From Paenibacillus sp. FSL H8-0332 (GTDB lineage Bacteria; Bacillota; Bacilli; Paenibacillales; Paenibacillaceae), in the NCBI RefSeq assembly GCF_037963835.1, contig NZ_CP150145.1:6448001-6512000 (forward strand): a stretch of DNA of 64,000 nucleotides, in the 5' to 3' direction. How positions within the stretch are numbered: the first letter of the stretch is position 1; every line of letters begins with the position of its first letter. Below, in pieces: positions 45,382 through 53,279 of this stretch. The position numbers and the translations under genes were made by a program. The notes under the pieces were generated by a model, which saw only the letters and a list, made by a program, of their open reading frames with translations, did no database searches and was not told the origin of the DNA.

Positions 45382-46848
45382 TTACTTTTTCGACGCTGCA
45401 GCCTTGATTTCCTTCTGAATTTCTTCGATCCCCTTATTCCGCTGATTGTCGTTCACCGGATCTTGGATGACCTTGATCAGCGCCAGCTCCAGCGCTTCCG
45501 CGGTCTTGGTATCAATCGAGCCTGTCGTCTTCAGCTTGGCTGCGCTCTGGAATTTCTTGACCGCTTCTTTGGTCCCGGCATCGAAGTACCCGTCCTTGCG
45601 GCCCGGCTTATAGCCTAGCCCATCCAGCATAGTCTGCGCACTTTTGACATCTGCATTGTTCATATTATATTGCAGCGTAACGCTCTTGTTAATCGGCGCC
45701 ACCGAGAAGTAATCCGGCTGGGCTACGGCGATATCCGGCTTAATGCCTTTACCGTGAATCCAGGTGCCGTCTGGCGTCAGCCACTTGGCAATCGTAATCT
45801 TCAGCAGGCTTCCGTCACCGAGCTGCTCCTCGAAGCTGGTCTGCACGGTTCCTTTGCCGAATGAATTCTCTCCGATCAGCTTGGCTCCGGCAGATTGCTG
45901 CAGGGCTCCGGCCATGATCTCCGAAGCGCTCGCGCTGCCTTTGTTCATCAGCACGACTACCGGATACTTCTTGCTAGATCCCTTCGAAGTGCTGACCTCG
46001 CGCTGCTTGTTCTTGTCCTCCACCTGTACGATGGATTTGCCCTTCGGTACGAACTGCTCGACCATCTCAATGACAACCGGCAGCACACCGCCCGGGTCAT
46101 TACGGACATCAATAACGAGTCCCTTCATGCCTTGCTTCTCCAGCTTCATCAGCTCTTCCTTGAACCGCTCCGAGGTGTTCTGCGAGAATTGCGTAACCTC
46201 GATGACACCGACATGGTCCTTTTCCATCTTCGCATAGACCGTTTCCAGTCTGACATCATCACGGGTGATGACGAATTGCAGCGGCTCTGCTGTTCCGGTC
46301 CGCTGGACCTTCAGGGTCGCCTTGCTTCCCTTGGGACCGCGGATTTTGGCCACAGCCGCATTCAGCTCCAGTCCTTCCAGCGATTCACCGTTAACAGAGA
46401 GGATCACATCCTTGGCCTGAATGCCGGCTTTCTCTGCCGGTGAGCCCTTGATAGGGGAGACTACAACCACCTTGCCGTTATCGGAGGAGACCTCAGCGCC
46501 AATCCCCGAGAAGGAGCCTTCGATGCTCTCCTCGAACCGCTGTGCCGTCTCCTTGCCCATGTAGTTGGAATACGGGTCGCCCAGCGCTTCCATCATTCCG
46601 TTGACCGCACCGTCAATCAGCTTCTCCCGGTCCACCTTCTCATAATAATTGCCCTCGATCAGGCTAAGAGCGGTACCCAGTTTCTTCGATTCCTTCTCCT
46701 GTAGTCCGGCAGTCTGCAGGACCGTTGCCAGCCCTTCACCTGCGGCTTGTCCGAATACCTGCACATAACCGGTCACGCCCAGGGTCAGCAGACTGCCGCA
46801 CAGCAGTGCCGCGACGATCATAAAGGCCGCAGTGCTTTTCTTTAACAT
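45382..46848 (-). CDS. ctpB: S41 carboxy-terminal processing protease, CtpB-like
   Basis: About 488 residues from the ATG at 46848; the longer frame from 46890 has no family support. There is an N-terminal membrane or signal helix, then a PDZ domain (GIGAEVSSDNGKVVVVSPIKGSPAEKAG region) and an S41 catalytic domain. The nucleophile Ser lies in MNKGSASASEIMAGAL and the Lys in GENSFGKGTVQT. A peptidoglycan-binding domain closes the protein (SAQTMLDGLGYKPGRKDGYF). It acts outside the membrane. It lies between the M23 hydrolase and the MinJ-like gene, as in the Bacillus ftsEX region. Confidence 0.9.
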   Translation of the reverse strand: MLKKSTAAFMIVAALLCGSLLTLGVTGYVQVFGQAAGEGLATVLQTAGLQEKESKKLGTALSLIEGNYYEKVDREKLIDGAVNGMMEALGDPYSNYMGKETAQRFEESIEGSFSGIGAEVSSDNGKVVVVSPIKGSPAEKAGIQAKDVILSVNGESLEGLELNAAVAKIRGPKGSKATLKVQRTGTAEPLQFVITRDDVRLETVYAKMEKDHVGVIEVTQFSQNTSERFKEELMKLEKQGMKGLVIDVRNDPGGVLPVVIEMVEQFVPKGKSIVQVEDKNKQREVSTSKGSSKKYPVVVLMNKGSASASEIMAGALQQSAGAKLIGENSFGKGTVQTSFEEQLGDGSLLKITIAKWLTPDGTWIHGKGIKPDIAVAQPDYFSVAPINKSVTLQYNMNNADVKSAQTMLDGLGYKPGRKDGYFDAGTKEAVKKFQSAAKLKTTGSIDTKTAEALELALIKVIQDPVNDNQRNKGIEEIQKEIKAAASKK

Positions 46849-47170
46849 GATGTTCCCACCGTCCCTTCTTGTCCATCTTAACACCAGCATGGGCCCGTTC
46901 CATGAGAAACGGCATCTCTTCCAGTATATGCCGCAGCACGAAAATATATTTATTTTATAAATTGAACCGATGATTTTTATGTTTTGAGATTGGCCGTGTC
47001 TCCAGAGAATATTTGGACTTCCAGCTGCTGTGGTCTGCAGATTTCATGATTCATCCCGTTTTTAACGGTTGAAATCCGCAGACTGCTGTTGCTTACGAAG
47101 TGAGCTTTCCTGCGGAAAGCTTTCAGGCGGATGCTATCGCTCCTTCAGTTCCAAAATCCGCTCAGTCCGC
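46849..47170. repeat. Intergenic segment with large imperfect hairpin
   Basis: GTCTGCAGATTTCA (47033-47046) and TGAAATCCGCAGAC (47070-47083) pair at 13 of 14 positions, with an inner CCGTT/AACGG stem. A second palindrome, AGCTTTCC-TGC-GGAAAGCT, follows at 47103-47121. There is no T-run, so it is not a normal terminator. It looks like a mobile-type intergenic repeat between the M23 hydrolase gene and ctpB. Confidence 0.55.
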
Positions 47171-48496
47171 TTACAGATAAGGCATAGGATTCACCGGTTT
47201 CCCGTTGATCCGCACTTCAAAATGCAGATGCGGGCCGGTTGAACGTCCCGTTGAGCCGGATTCCGCAATCGTCTGTCCGCGCTCCACCCGATCTCCCTCG
47301 TTCACTCTAATGCCGCCTTCGCGGATGTGACCGTACAGCGTCCATACCCCGCCGCCATGGTCAATAATGACACAGTAACCATAGCCGCTATACCAGCGTG
47401 CTACCAAAACAGTACCGGAATCCGCCGCATGGATACTCGTGCCCTGCGGCACGGCAAAGTCCACGCCGGTATGCAGCTTGCCGACTTCATGCGTCACCGG
47501 ATGGGTCCGGTAGCCAAAAGGAGAAGAGATCCGCGCGTAGCCAACCGGCCGCAGGTAAGGACCATCGCCGCCGGAATATTCTTCCACGCTAGCAACAGAG
47601 GAGCTGTTGCCGCCTCCAGACCTGGAGGCCTTCGCGGCCTTGGCAGCTTCGGCCGCCTTGGCTGCGGCTACTGCCGCCCGGCGCTGCGCCTCAGCCTTCG
47701 CGGCTGCTGCTCTGCGCGCTGCTTCCTCCGCCTTAATCTTGTCCTTCTGCGCTTCCAGCGCAGAGCGGCTGCTGGCCAGCTCTACCAGCTTGGCATCCTG
47801 TTCAGCAGAGATGACCTCCGAATTCTGAATCTCCTCATCATAATAAGCGATGAGCTCCTGCTTCTCCGCTTCCTTCTCCTTCAGCATACTGCGCTGGGAT
47901 TCCAGATCGGTATACAGCTGCTTCGCCGTTGCATATTGCCCTTCCAGCTCCTGCTTCTTGGTAATCACCGTCTGCTTGTCCAGCTTGTGCTGCACCAGCA
48001 GATCCTGATCCTGATCCACGATCATCTTCAGGGAATCGGCCCGGTCCAGGAAGTCGGAGAAGCTGGTCGAGGACAGCAGCACATCCAGATAGGAGACTGC
48101 GCCATCTGTGTACATCAGACGGACACGGGATTCCAGCAGCTTTTCGCGGGAGGCCACACGCGCCTCAGCATCATCCAGCTCCGCTGCCGTCACGGTAAGC
48201 GACTTCTCCGTGCTGGCAATTTTGCCGGATATCGTGGTCATCTCGCCCTTTACCTGTGCAATCTGCCCCAGCACATAGTCCAGATTCAGCGTGGTCTTAT
48301 TCTTATAATGCTTCGCCTCCTGATTGCGGGAGTCCGCCTTATCCTGCGCCGCCTTGGCCGCCTGGACCTCCTGCTGCAGCTGCTTCAGCTGCTTGTCAAT
48401 TTCGGCAACGCTTGTTTTCTTCGCATATCCGTCAGAGGGCCCGAACATTGTGACAGCCAGCAATATTACGGCCATTCCGGCAGCAATTTTCTTCAA
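47171..48496 (-). CDS. M23 peptidoglycan hydrolase with coiled coil (EnvC/PcsB-like)
   Basis: 441 residues. A signal peptide (MKKIAAGMAVILLAVTMFGPSDGYA) is followed by about 270 residues of coiled coil and an Ala/Lys-rich stretch. Then comes an M23 LytM domain with the zinc ligands in KLHTGVDFAVP and TGPHLHFEVRING. Proteins with this layout are activated by, or work with, FtsEX at the septum or sidewall. The gene follows ftsX on the same strand by 43 bp, so an FtsEX-controlled D,D- or D,L-endopeptidase is the best reading. All expected zinc residues are present, so it is probably an active hydrolase rather than only an activator. Confidence 0.92.
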   Translation of the reverse strand: MKKIAAGMAVILLAVTMFGPSDGYAKKTSVAEIDKQLKQLQQEVQAAKAAQDKADSRNQEAKHYKNKTTLNLDYVLGQIAQVKGEMTTISGKIASTEKSLTVTAAELDDAEARVASREKLLESRVRLMYTDGAVSYLDVLLSSTSFSDFLDRADSLKMIVDQDQDLLVQHKLDKQTVITKKQELEGQYATAKQLYTDLESQRSMLKEKEAEKQELIAYYDEEIQNSEVISAEQDAKLVELASSRSALEAQKDKIKAEEAARRAAAAKAEAQRRAAVAAAKAAEAAKAAKASRSGGGNSSSVASVEEYSGGDGPYLRPVGYARISSPFGYRTHPVTHEVGKLHTGVDFAVPQGTSIHAADSGTVLVARWYSGYGYCVIIDHGGGVWTLYGHIREGGIRVNEGDRVERGQTIAESGSTGRSTGPHLHFEVRINGKPVNPMPYL

Positions 48497-48539
48497 CTTG
48501 CACTCTCCGTCCTTTGTTCAAATATAAGAATGATACAGG

Positions 48540-49454
48540 CTATACCTTCAAGAACTTGCGGATCGACACCGTGCTGCCCCATACGCCAATCAGCACACCG
48601 AGGCCCACCAGCAGACCGCATAGCAGCAACCAGATATTTTCAAACGGAATCAACTGCAGCCCCAGCATCGGATCTCCCTTCACAGAAGACACCAGACTGC
48701 TGTAACCGGCGTAGAGCGCGACCGAGGTTACCACTGAACCAATCAATCCGATCAGAGCACCTTCGATAAAAAAGGGCCAGCGGATGAAATAATTCGTCGC
48801 GCCCACGAGCTTCATAATGCCGATTTCCTTGCGGCGGGCGAGGATCGTTACCCGGATGGTATTCGAGATCAGGAACATCGACATCAGCGCCAGTCCCGCT
48901 ACAAAAATAAACCCGATATTGCGCACCGCCTTGGTCACCTTGAATAAAGTCTCCACAGAGCCTTTGCCGTAGTTCACCTTGTAGATCGGCTGCTCTTCAT
49001 GCGTCTTGTTCAGTGCTTCTATCTTCTCCGCTACAAACGGAACCGTGGTCGGCTCAATCACTTCAACGAGCAGCTTGTCCGGCAGCGGATTATTGTCTTT
49101 ATCGAATCCTTCCAGGAGCTCGGCGGCATCCGGCCCCATATCTTCACGAAATTCCTTCAAGCCCTGTTCTTTGGAGATGAACTCCACCTTGCTGACTTCC
49201 GGCATATTGCCGATTTCGTTTTCCAGCTTCTCCCGCATCTTCTGGTCCGTATTCAGCGTCAGATGCACATTGATCTGCACCTGGCTGTCTGCTTTATCCG
49301 CTACCTGATTGACATTGAGCACCAGCAGGATGAACACTCCGAGTACGAAGAGAGAGACAACGATGGAAGTGATGGACGCCACCGACATCCAGCCGTTGCG
49401 GAATACGTTTTTGAAGCCTTCCCGCAAATGACGCAAGAAGGTTTTAAAACTCAT
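48540..49454 (-). CDS. ftsX: Cell division ABC transporter-like protein FtsX
   Basis: 304 residues with four helices: one at about 22-45, then a large extracytoplasmic loop (about 45-175), and three near the C-terminus. The start FLRHLREGFKNVFRNGWM and the late RVTILARRKEIGIMKLVGAT are diagnostic. It passes FtsE's ATP cycle to an external wall hydrolase, here most likely the M23 protein downstream. It overlaps ftsE by 11 bp. Confidence 0.95.
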   Translation of the reverse strand: MSFKTFLRHLREGFKNVFRNGWMSVASITSIVVSLFVLGVFILLVLNVNQVADKADSQVQINVHLTLNTDQKMREKLENEIGNMPEVSKVEFISKEQGLKEFREDMGPDAAELLEGFDKDNNPLPDKLLVEVIEPTTVPFVAEKIEALNKTHEEQPIYKVNYGKGSVETLFKVTKAVRNIGFIFVAGLALMSMFLISNTIRVTILARRKEIGIMKLVGATNYFIRWPFFIEGALIGLIGSVVTSVALYAGYSSLVSSVKGDPMLGLQLIPFENIWLLLCGLLVGLGVLIGVWGSTVSIRKFLKV

Positions 49455-50130
49455 AACCGTATTCCCCTCTCAATTGGTCTCTGACGATCGTTCCATTCTC
49501 AATCGCAAGCACCCGTTTACGCATTTTGTTCACAATATCCCGGTTGTGGGTCGCCATAACGATCGTGGTACCGCGAAAATTAATCTCATCCAGCAGCTGC
49601 ATAATGCCCCACGAGGTCTCCGGGTCCAGATTGCCGGTAGGCTCGTCCGCAATAATAACGGCAGGGTTGTTGACGATAGCTCTGGCAATCGCGATCCGCT
49701 GCTGCTCTCCCCCTGAGAGCTGTGAGGGCTCCCGCCCCGCCTTGCTGCGCAGTCCCACCAGATCGAGCACTTCATTTACACGCTTCTTGATAATCTTCTT
49801 CGGCGCCTCAATAACATCCATCGCAAAAGCCACATTCTCATACGCTGTCATCTTCGGCAGCAGCCGGAAATCCTGAAAGACCACGCCGATATTGCGCCGC
49901 ACATAAGGGATCTTGCGGGGCTTCAGCTTGCCGATATTGAACCCGCCTACGGAGATCTGTCCTTTGGTTGGCGTTTCTTCTCTATAAATTAATTTCATGA
50001 ACGTCGATTTACCTGCGCCGGACGGTCCGACAATGTAGACGAACTCATTGCGGTCGATTTTGACGGATATTCCCTGCAATGCATGGGTCCCGTTGGCATA
50101 GGTCTTCCATACATCCTGCATCTCAATCAT
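49444..50130 (-). CDS. ftsE: Cell division ATP-binding protein FtsE
   Basis: About 228 residues from the ATG at 50130 (MIEMQDVWKTYANG), matching the usual FtsE start; in-frame codons further up to 50169 are less likely. Walker A GPSGAGKSTFM, signature LSGGEQQRIAIARA, Walker B VIIADEPTGNLDP and H-loop MATHN. Partner of FtsX. It begins the ftsE-ftsX-hydrolase-ctpB-minJ run. Confidence 0.96.
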   Translation of the reverse strand: MIEMQDVWKTYANGTHALQGISVKIDRNEFVYIVGPSGAGKSTFMKLIYREETPTKGQISVGGFNIGKLKPRKIPYVRRNIGVVFQDFRLLPKMTAYENVAFAMDVIEAPKKIIKKRVNEVLDLVGLRSKAGREPSQLSGGEQQRIAIARAIVNNPAVIIADEPTGNLDPETSWGIMQLLDEINFRGTTIVMATHNRDIVNKMRKRVLAIENGTIVRDQLRGEYGYEF

Positions 50131-50318
50131 TTTCTCACTTCCCGATTCTGACATCTTCCGCCGGGCCACTGGCCGGGGGAGCTTCCATAAACTGCATGAT
50201 TATCGCAGGCGTATCTATTGTAACAAATCCACAACCCCTTGAGTACCCGAAAGTTTTACCGAATCCTTACATATACATAAGAATATCAGGTTTCGCCCCA
50301 TAGAAGGAGAGATTACTT

Positions 50319-51746
50319 ATGAAAAAAATACACGCCGCTCTCATCGCGGGTTTCGGTCTGATGCTGGCTGGCTCGCTGGCTGCCGGAGGGCTTCATCTAT
50401 ACGGCACCCAGCCTACCCTGCCCGCAAATACCGCTATCGCAGGCTGGGAGGTTGGCGGAATGAACATCGCTGAGGTAAAGGCCGGAATGGATTCAAGACT
50501 TCAGGCGCTGGAAGCTACTCCACTCGTGATGAAGGCAAAAAATAATGCCGGACTCCAGGTTACCCTTAAGCAGGCAGGTGTGACCTATGAAGCCGGGAAC
50601 TTCCTCCAGGCGCTGAAGACGCTGACGGACGGCACGCTGATGGAGCGGGTACAAGCCCGGCGCAGCTGGTCCGGCAGCTGGAATATGGAGATTCAGCTGC
50701 AGACTGCACAGCTTAAGAGTCTCTTGAATCCCGAATGGGAAAAAGCTTCCTTCGGCGTTCCGGTCGATGCGGTCCGGCGGATCACCGGAGATGACCAGGT
50801 CGTATATACGCCAGGGACATCCTCTTATGAGGTGGACTGGCAGGCGCTGGAGCTTGCGATGCAGGCAGCGGTGCCCACCCGATTGGCCGCTGACGGCACA
50901 CTTCAGGATAAGCAGATTCAGCTGGAGGTCCCCCTTGCTGTCAAGCAGCCGAAGATCACGCTACAGGCGCTCAAGGATCAGGGCATCGATCGCAAAATCG
51001 TCCAGTTCAGCACCTCCCTCGGGGCCAGCGGCCCCGGACGCAGCTTCAATGTAGAGGCCGCCGCCAAAGCCGTGAACGGCACGGTGCTGCCGCCGAATGC
51101 GGTTTTTGATTACGGAAAAGCGATCCAGAAGGCCCAGACCGAATACGGCTTCCGCGAAGCCCCGGTCATCGTGAACGGCAAGCTCCAGCCCGGCACGGGC
51201 GGGGGGATCTGCCAGGTCTCCAGCACCCTGTATAATGCCGCGCTGCGCTCCGGGCTTGAGATTGTAGAGCGGCGCAACCACTCGCTTCCGGTCAGCTATC
51301 TGCCGAAGGGGCAGGATGCCACTTTTGCCGAGGGGTATATTAATTTCCGCTTCCGCAACAACACCGGCAAATATCTGATCATCAAATCCGAAGTCCAGGG
51401 GCGCACGCTGACCATCAAGCTGTTCGGCACGTTCCCGAAGAACGTCAACTATTCCATTGAATCCAGAACCGTCGAGGTGCTGCCCCCCACGGATAAATAT
51501 GTGAGCGATGCCTCGCTCCCCAAGGGCGGAACCCGGGTACTGCTTGCCGGTAAAACCGGCTATGTAGTCGAAACTTACATTACCCGCCATGTGGATGGTG
51601 CAGCGGTAGAGAGAAATCTGCTCTCCCGCGATACCTATTACGCCCAGAAACGTATCATCGCCATCAACCGCGGCGGGATGAGCCAATCCGCTCAGCCTGA
51701 ATCCCCGCGCAGACAGCTGGTCGAGGACGGAGTGAAGGGGCGGTAA
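50319..51746 (+). CDS. VanW family protein
   Basis: 475 residues. An N-terminal signal or anchor helix (ALIAGFGLMLAGSLAAGGL) is followed by a region of about 200 residues found ahead of VanW domains. The VanW domain proper runs from about 250 to 375, with GTGGGICQVSSTLYNAALRS and the PVSYLPKGQDATF stretch. A G5-like beta region closes the protein. The family occurs in vancomycin resistance clusters but its function is not settled; an external wall-linked role is likely. It faces ftsE. AAGGAG precedes the ATG at 50319. Confidence 0.88.
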   Translation: MKKIHAALIAGFGLMLAGSLAAGGLHLYGTQPTLPANTAIAGWEVGGMNIAEVKAGMDSRLQALEATPLVMKAKNNAGLQVTLKQAGVTYEAGNFLQALKTLTDGTLMERVQARRSWSGSWNMEIQLQTAQLKSLLNPEWEKASFGVPVDAVRRITGDDQVVYTPGTSSYEVDWQALELAMQAAVPTRLAADGTLQDKQIQLEVPLAVKQPKITLQALKDQGIDRKIVQFSTSLGASGPGRSFNVEAAAKAVNGTVLPPNAVFDYGKAIQKAQTEYGFREAPVIVNGKLQPGTGGGICQVSSTLYNAALRSGLEIVERRNHSLPVSYLPKGQDATFAEGYINFRFRNNTGKYLIIKSEVQGRTLTIKLFGTFPKNVNYSIESRTVEVLPPTDKYVSDASLPKGGTRVLLAGKTGYVVETYITRHVDGAAVERNLLSRDTYYAQKRIIAINRGGMSQSAQPESPRRQLVEDGVKGR

Positions 51747-51779
51747 CGCCCGGTTCCTTGAAGTGTATGGACAAACAGA

Positions 51780-51826
51780 AACGGCTGTGCTCACCTTGTG
51801 ACAAGGTCGGCACAGCCGTTATTTAT
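51780..51826. terminator. Bidirectional terminator
   Basis: AACGGCTGTGC pairs with GCACAGCCGTT around an inner CCTTG/CAAGG stem. It sits between the converging VanW and IseA-like genes. Confidence 0.85.
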
Positions 51827-51856
51827 GAAGCATTAGTCGAAGCCTGAAGCTGCTGC

Positions 51857-52459
51857 TTAGAAAAGGGTATCCGGCGACATATCAATTCTCCAGTAGCCGC
51901 TCACCTTCTTCAGCTTCACTGTCACTACTTCGGAAGACCCGTTCGGCCCTTCCGCAGGTACAGTCAGTTCGAACACTGCCGCTTGTGCAGTCTTGGAGAC
52001 CATCCGTGCAGTCGCTCTAGAGAAATCCAGCGAGTTACCCAGATCGGCATTGACCTGCGCCATTCTGCCCTCGTGCTCCAGGAACTGTGTCTGTGCGTAG
52101 AAGGCCGCCGCATTATGCGTGAATCCCTTCTTGATGTAGCTCATCAGCTGCTGCTTCGAACCCAGATCACTGGACAGATAGCGGTACTCCTGTGCTTTAT
52201 AAGTGAACAGCTCGGGGCTGAATACATTGCCTCCCCGGCTGGCATACGTATATAGCTTCTTGGCATGAACCACCAGCGGAACAACGCTCCGTTCAGTGAG
52301 ATTGTTAATGGTAGCCGGCCCTTCCTTGCCCGGTGCAGACGCCGCAACCGTTCTTACGCCCTCAATACTTGCTACCGGTGAAGCCGCAAGCGCTCCGCCC
52401 CCTGCAGAGACAAGACCCAGTGATAATGCCAGTGAACCGATCATCCATTTTTTGTTCAT
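51857..52459 (-). CDS. Secreted IseA-like D,L-endopeptidase inhibitor
   Basis: 200 residues with a clear signal peptide (MNKKWMIGSLALSLGLVSAG, cut near ALAAS). The mature part shows YKAQEYRYLSSDLGSKQQL, MSYIKKGFT, AQVNADLGNSLDFS and a C-terminus WRIDMSPDTLF, which match my recollection of the IseA (YoeB) family. IseA proteins inhibit wall D,L-endopeptidases such as LytE, LytF and CwlO and are controlled by WalRK in B. subtilis. The gene lies near ftsEX and its M23 hydrolase, which fits a role in restraining autolysis. GGAGG lies six to ten bases before the ATG. Confidence 0.75.
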   Translation of the reverse strand: MNKKWMIGSLALSLGLVSAGGGALAASPVASIEGVRTVAASAPGKEGPATINNLTERSVVPLVVHAKKLYTYASRGGNVFSPELFTYKAQEYRYLSSDLGSKQQLMSYIKKGFTHNAAAFYAQTQFLEHEGRMAQVNADLGNSLDFSRATARMVSKTAQAAVFELTVPAEGPNGSSEVVTVKLKKVSGYWRIDMSPDTLF

Positions 52460-52607
52460 CTTGAATGCCTCCTCATATTCCTGTGTGGTAGCCTGAAGCC
52501 TACTTCAGACTAAGCTGCTGCGATAATTACTCTATAACATTACAATAGCCCGTAAGCTGTAATACCCAAACCACCCGGGGGTATAAACGGGTAATGGGGG
52601 AAAAGCG

Positions 52608-52647
52608 TAAAAAAACTCTGCCCTCGTGAAAACGGGGGGGCAGAGTT
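52608..52647 (-). terminator. Terminator of the pilus operon
   Basis: On the minus strand AACTCTGCCC pairs with GGGCAGAGTT, followed by seven T. It lies 24 bp past the last pil gene. Confidence 0.88.
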
Positions 52648-52670
52648 GGTGGAGGTGCGAAGGAAACAGC

Positions 52671-53279
52671 CTAATTACTAGACTTAGGTACTGTTGCTTC
52701 AAAGTATGCAGTAAAGGACACATTTGCCGTTAGGATACTGCCCGGTTTCATCCGAGTAGGGAACTCGTAGGGTTGTTGGAAGGAGAAGGAGTCTACAGCA
52801 AGAATACGCGGCAGGTCATGAAGCTGCTTCAACCATTCCTTAATCTCTGCATAACTCCCTTGTACAATAGCAGCCATTTTGATCTCTCTCAAGCTGCCCG
52901 CTGCCTCGGGGATGATCCCGGTCCAGGGGCTAATTTCATTAGATTCTGTCTGCGAGAATCCGATATCCTTCAGTCTGGCATGTGAACTGGTTCCAATCCG
53001 CTGTAAGGCCAGGATTAGCGCTTCGCTGTCATCTCCTTGAGGAATTCCTGCCAGTAGAGTATCCTCACTTGAATCTGTTCCCTGCTCTTCACTCTTAAGC
53101 TCGTTAATCTTATTTGTAAGAATTCCCTTCTCCTGCTCCAGCAATGAGAACTCATTGTCTTGCATAGCTATATCGTTTTTTACCGGGCGTATGGCGAACA
53201 TATAGAAGCCAAAGAGAATCAGGAACAGGACTAGCAATGCCAGCACAATGGCTGAACGGTATTTATTAATTTGCTCCAC
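52671..53279 (-). CDS. pilO: Type IV pilus assembly protein PilO-like
   Basis: About 202 residues from a GTG at 53279 with GGGGAGG upstream, overlapping the end of the pilMN gene; a longer frame from 53321 reads into that gene. It has one membrane helix (SAIVLALLVLFLILFGFYMF), a short coiled coil (LLEQEKGILTNKINELKSEE), then an alpha/beta domain (LILALQRIGTSSHARLKDIGF, AAIVQGSYAEIKEWLKQL). This is the PilO plan. With PilM and PilN it forms the inner-membrane alignment complex of the pilus machine. Last gene of the operon. Confidence 0.82.
   Translation of the reverse strand: MEQINKYRSAIVLALLVLFLILFGFYMFAIRPVKNDIAMQDNEFSLLEQEKGILTNKINELKSEEQGTDSSEDTLLAGIPQGDDSEALILALQRIGTSSHARLKDIGFSQTESNEISPWTGIIPEAAGSLREIKMAAIVQGSYAEIKEWLKQLHDLPRILAVDSFSFQQPYEFPTRMKPGSILTANVSFTAYFEATVPKSSN

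Noticed and set aside
47327..48769. 480-codon plus-strand frame opposite the M23 hydrolase gene.
   Set aside because: Leucine/arginine-rich antisense of a coiled coil; the minus strand has the signal peptide and zinc motifs.
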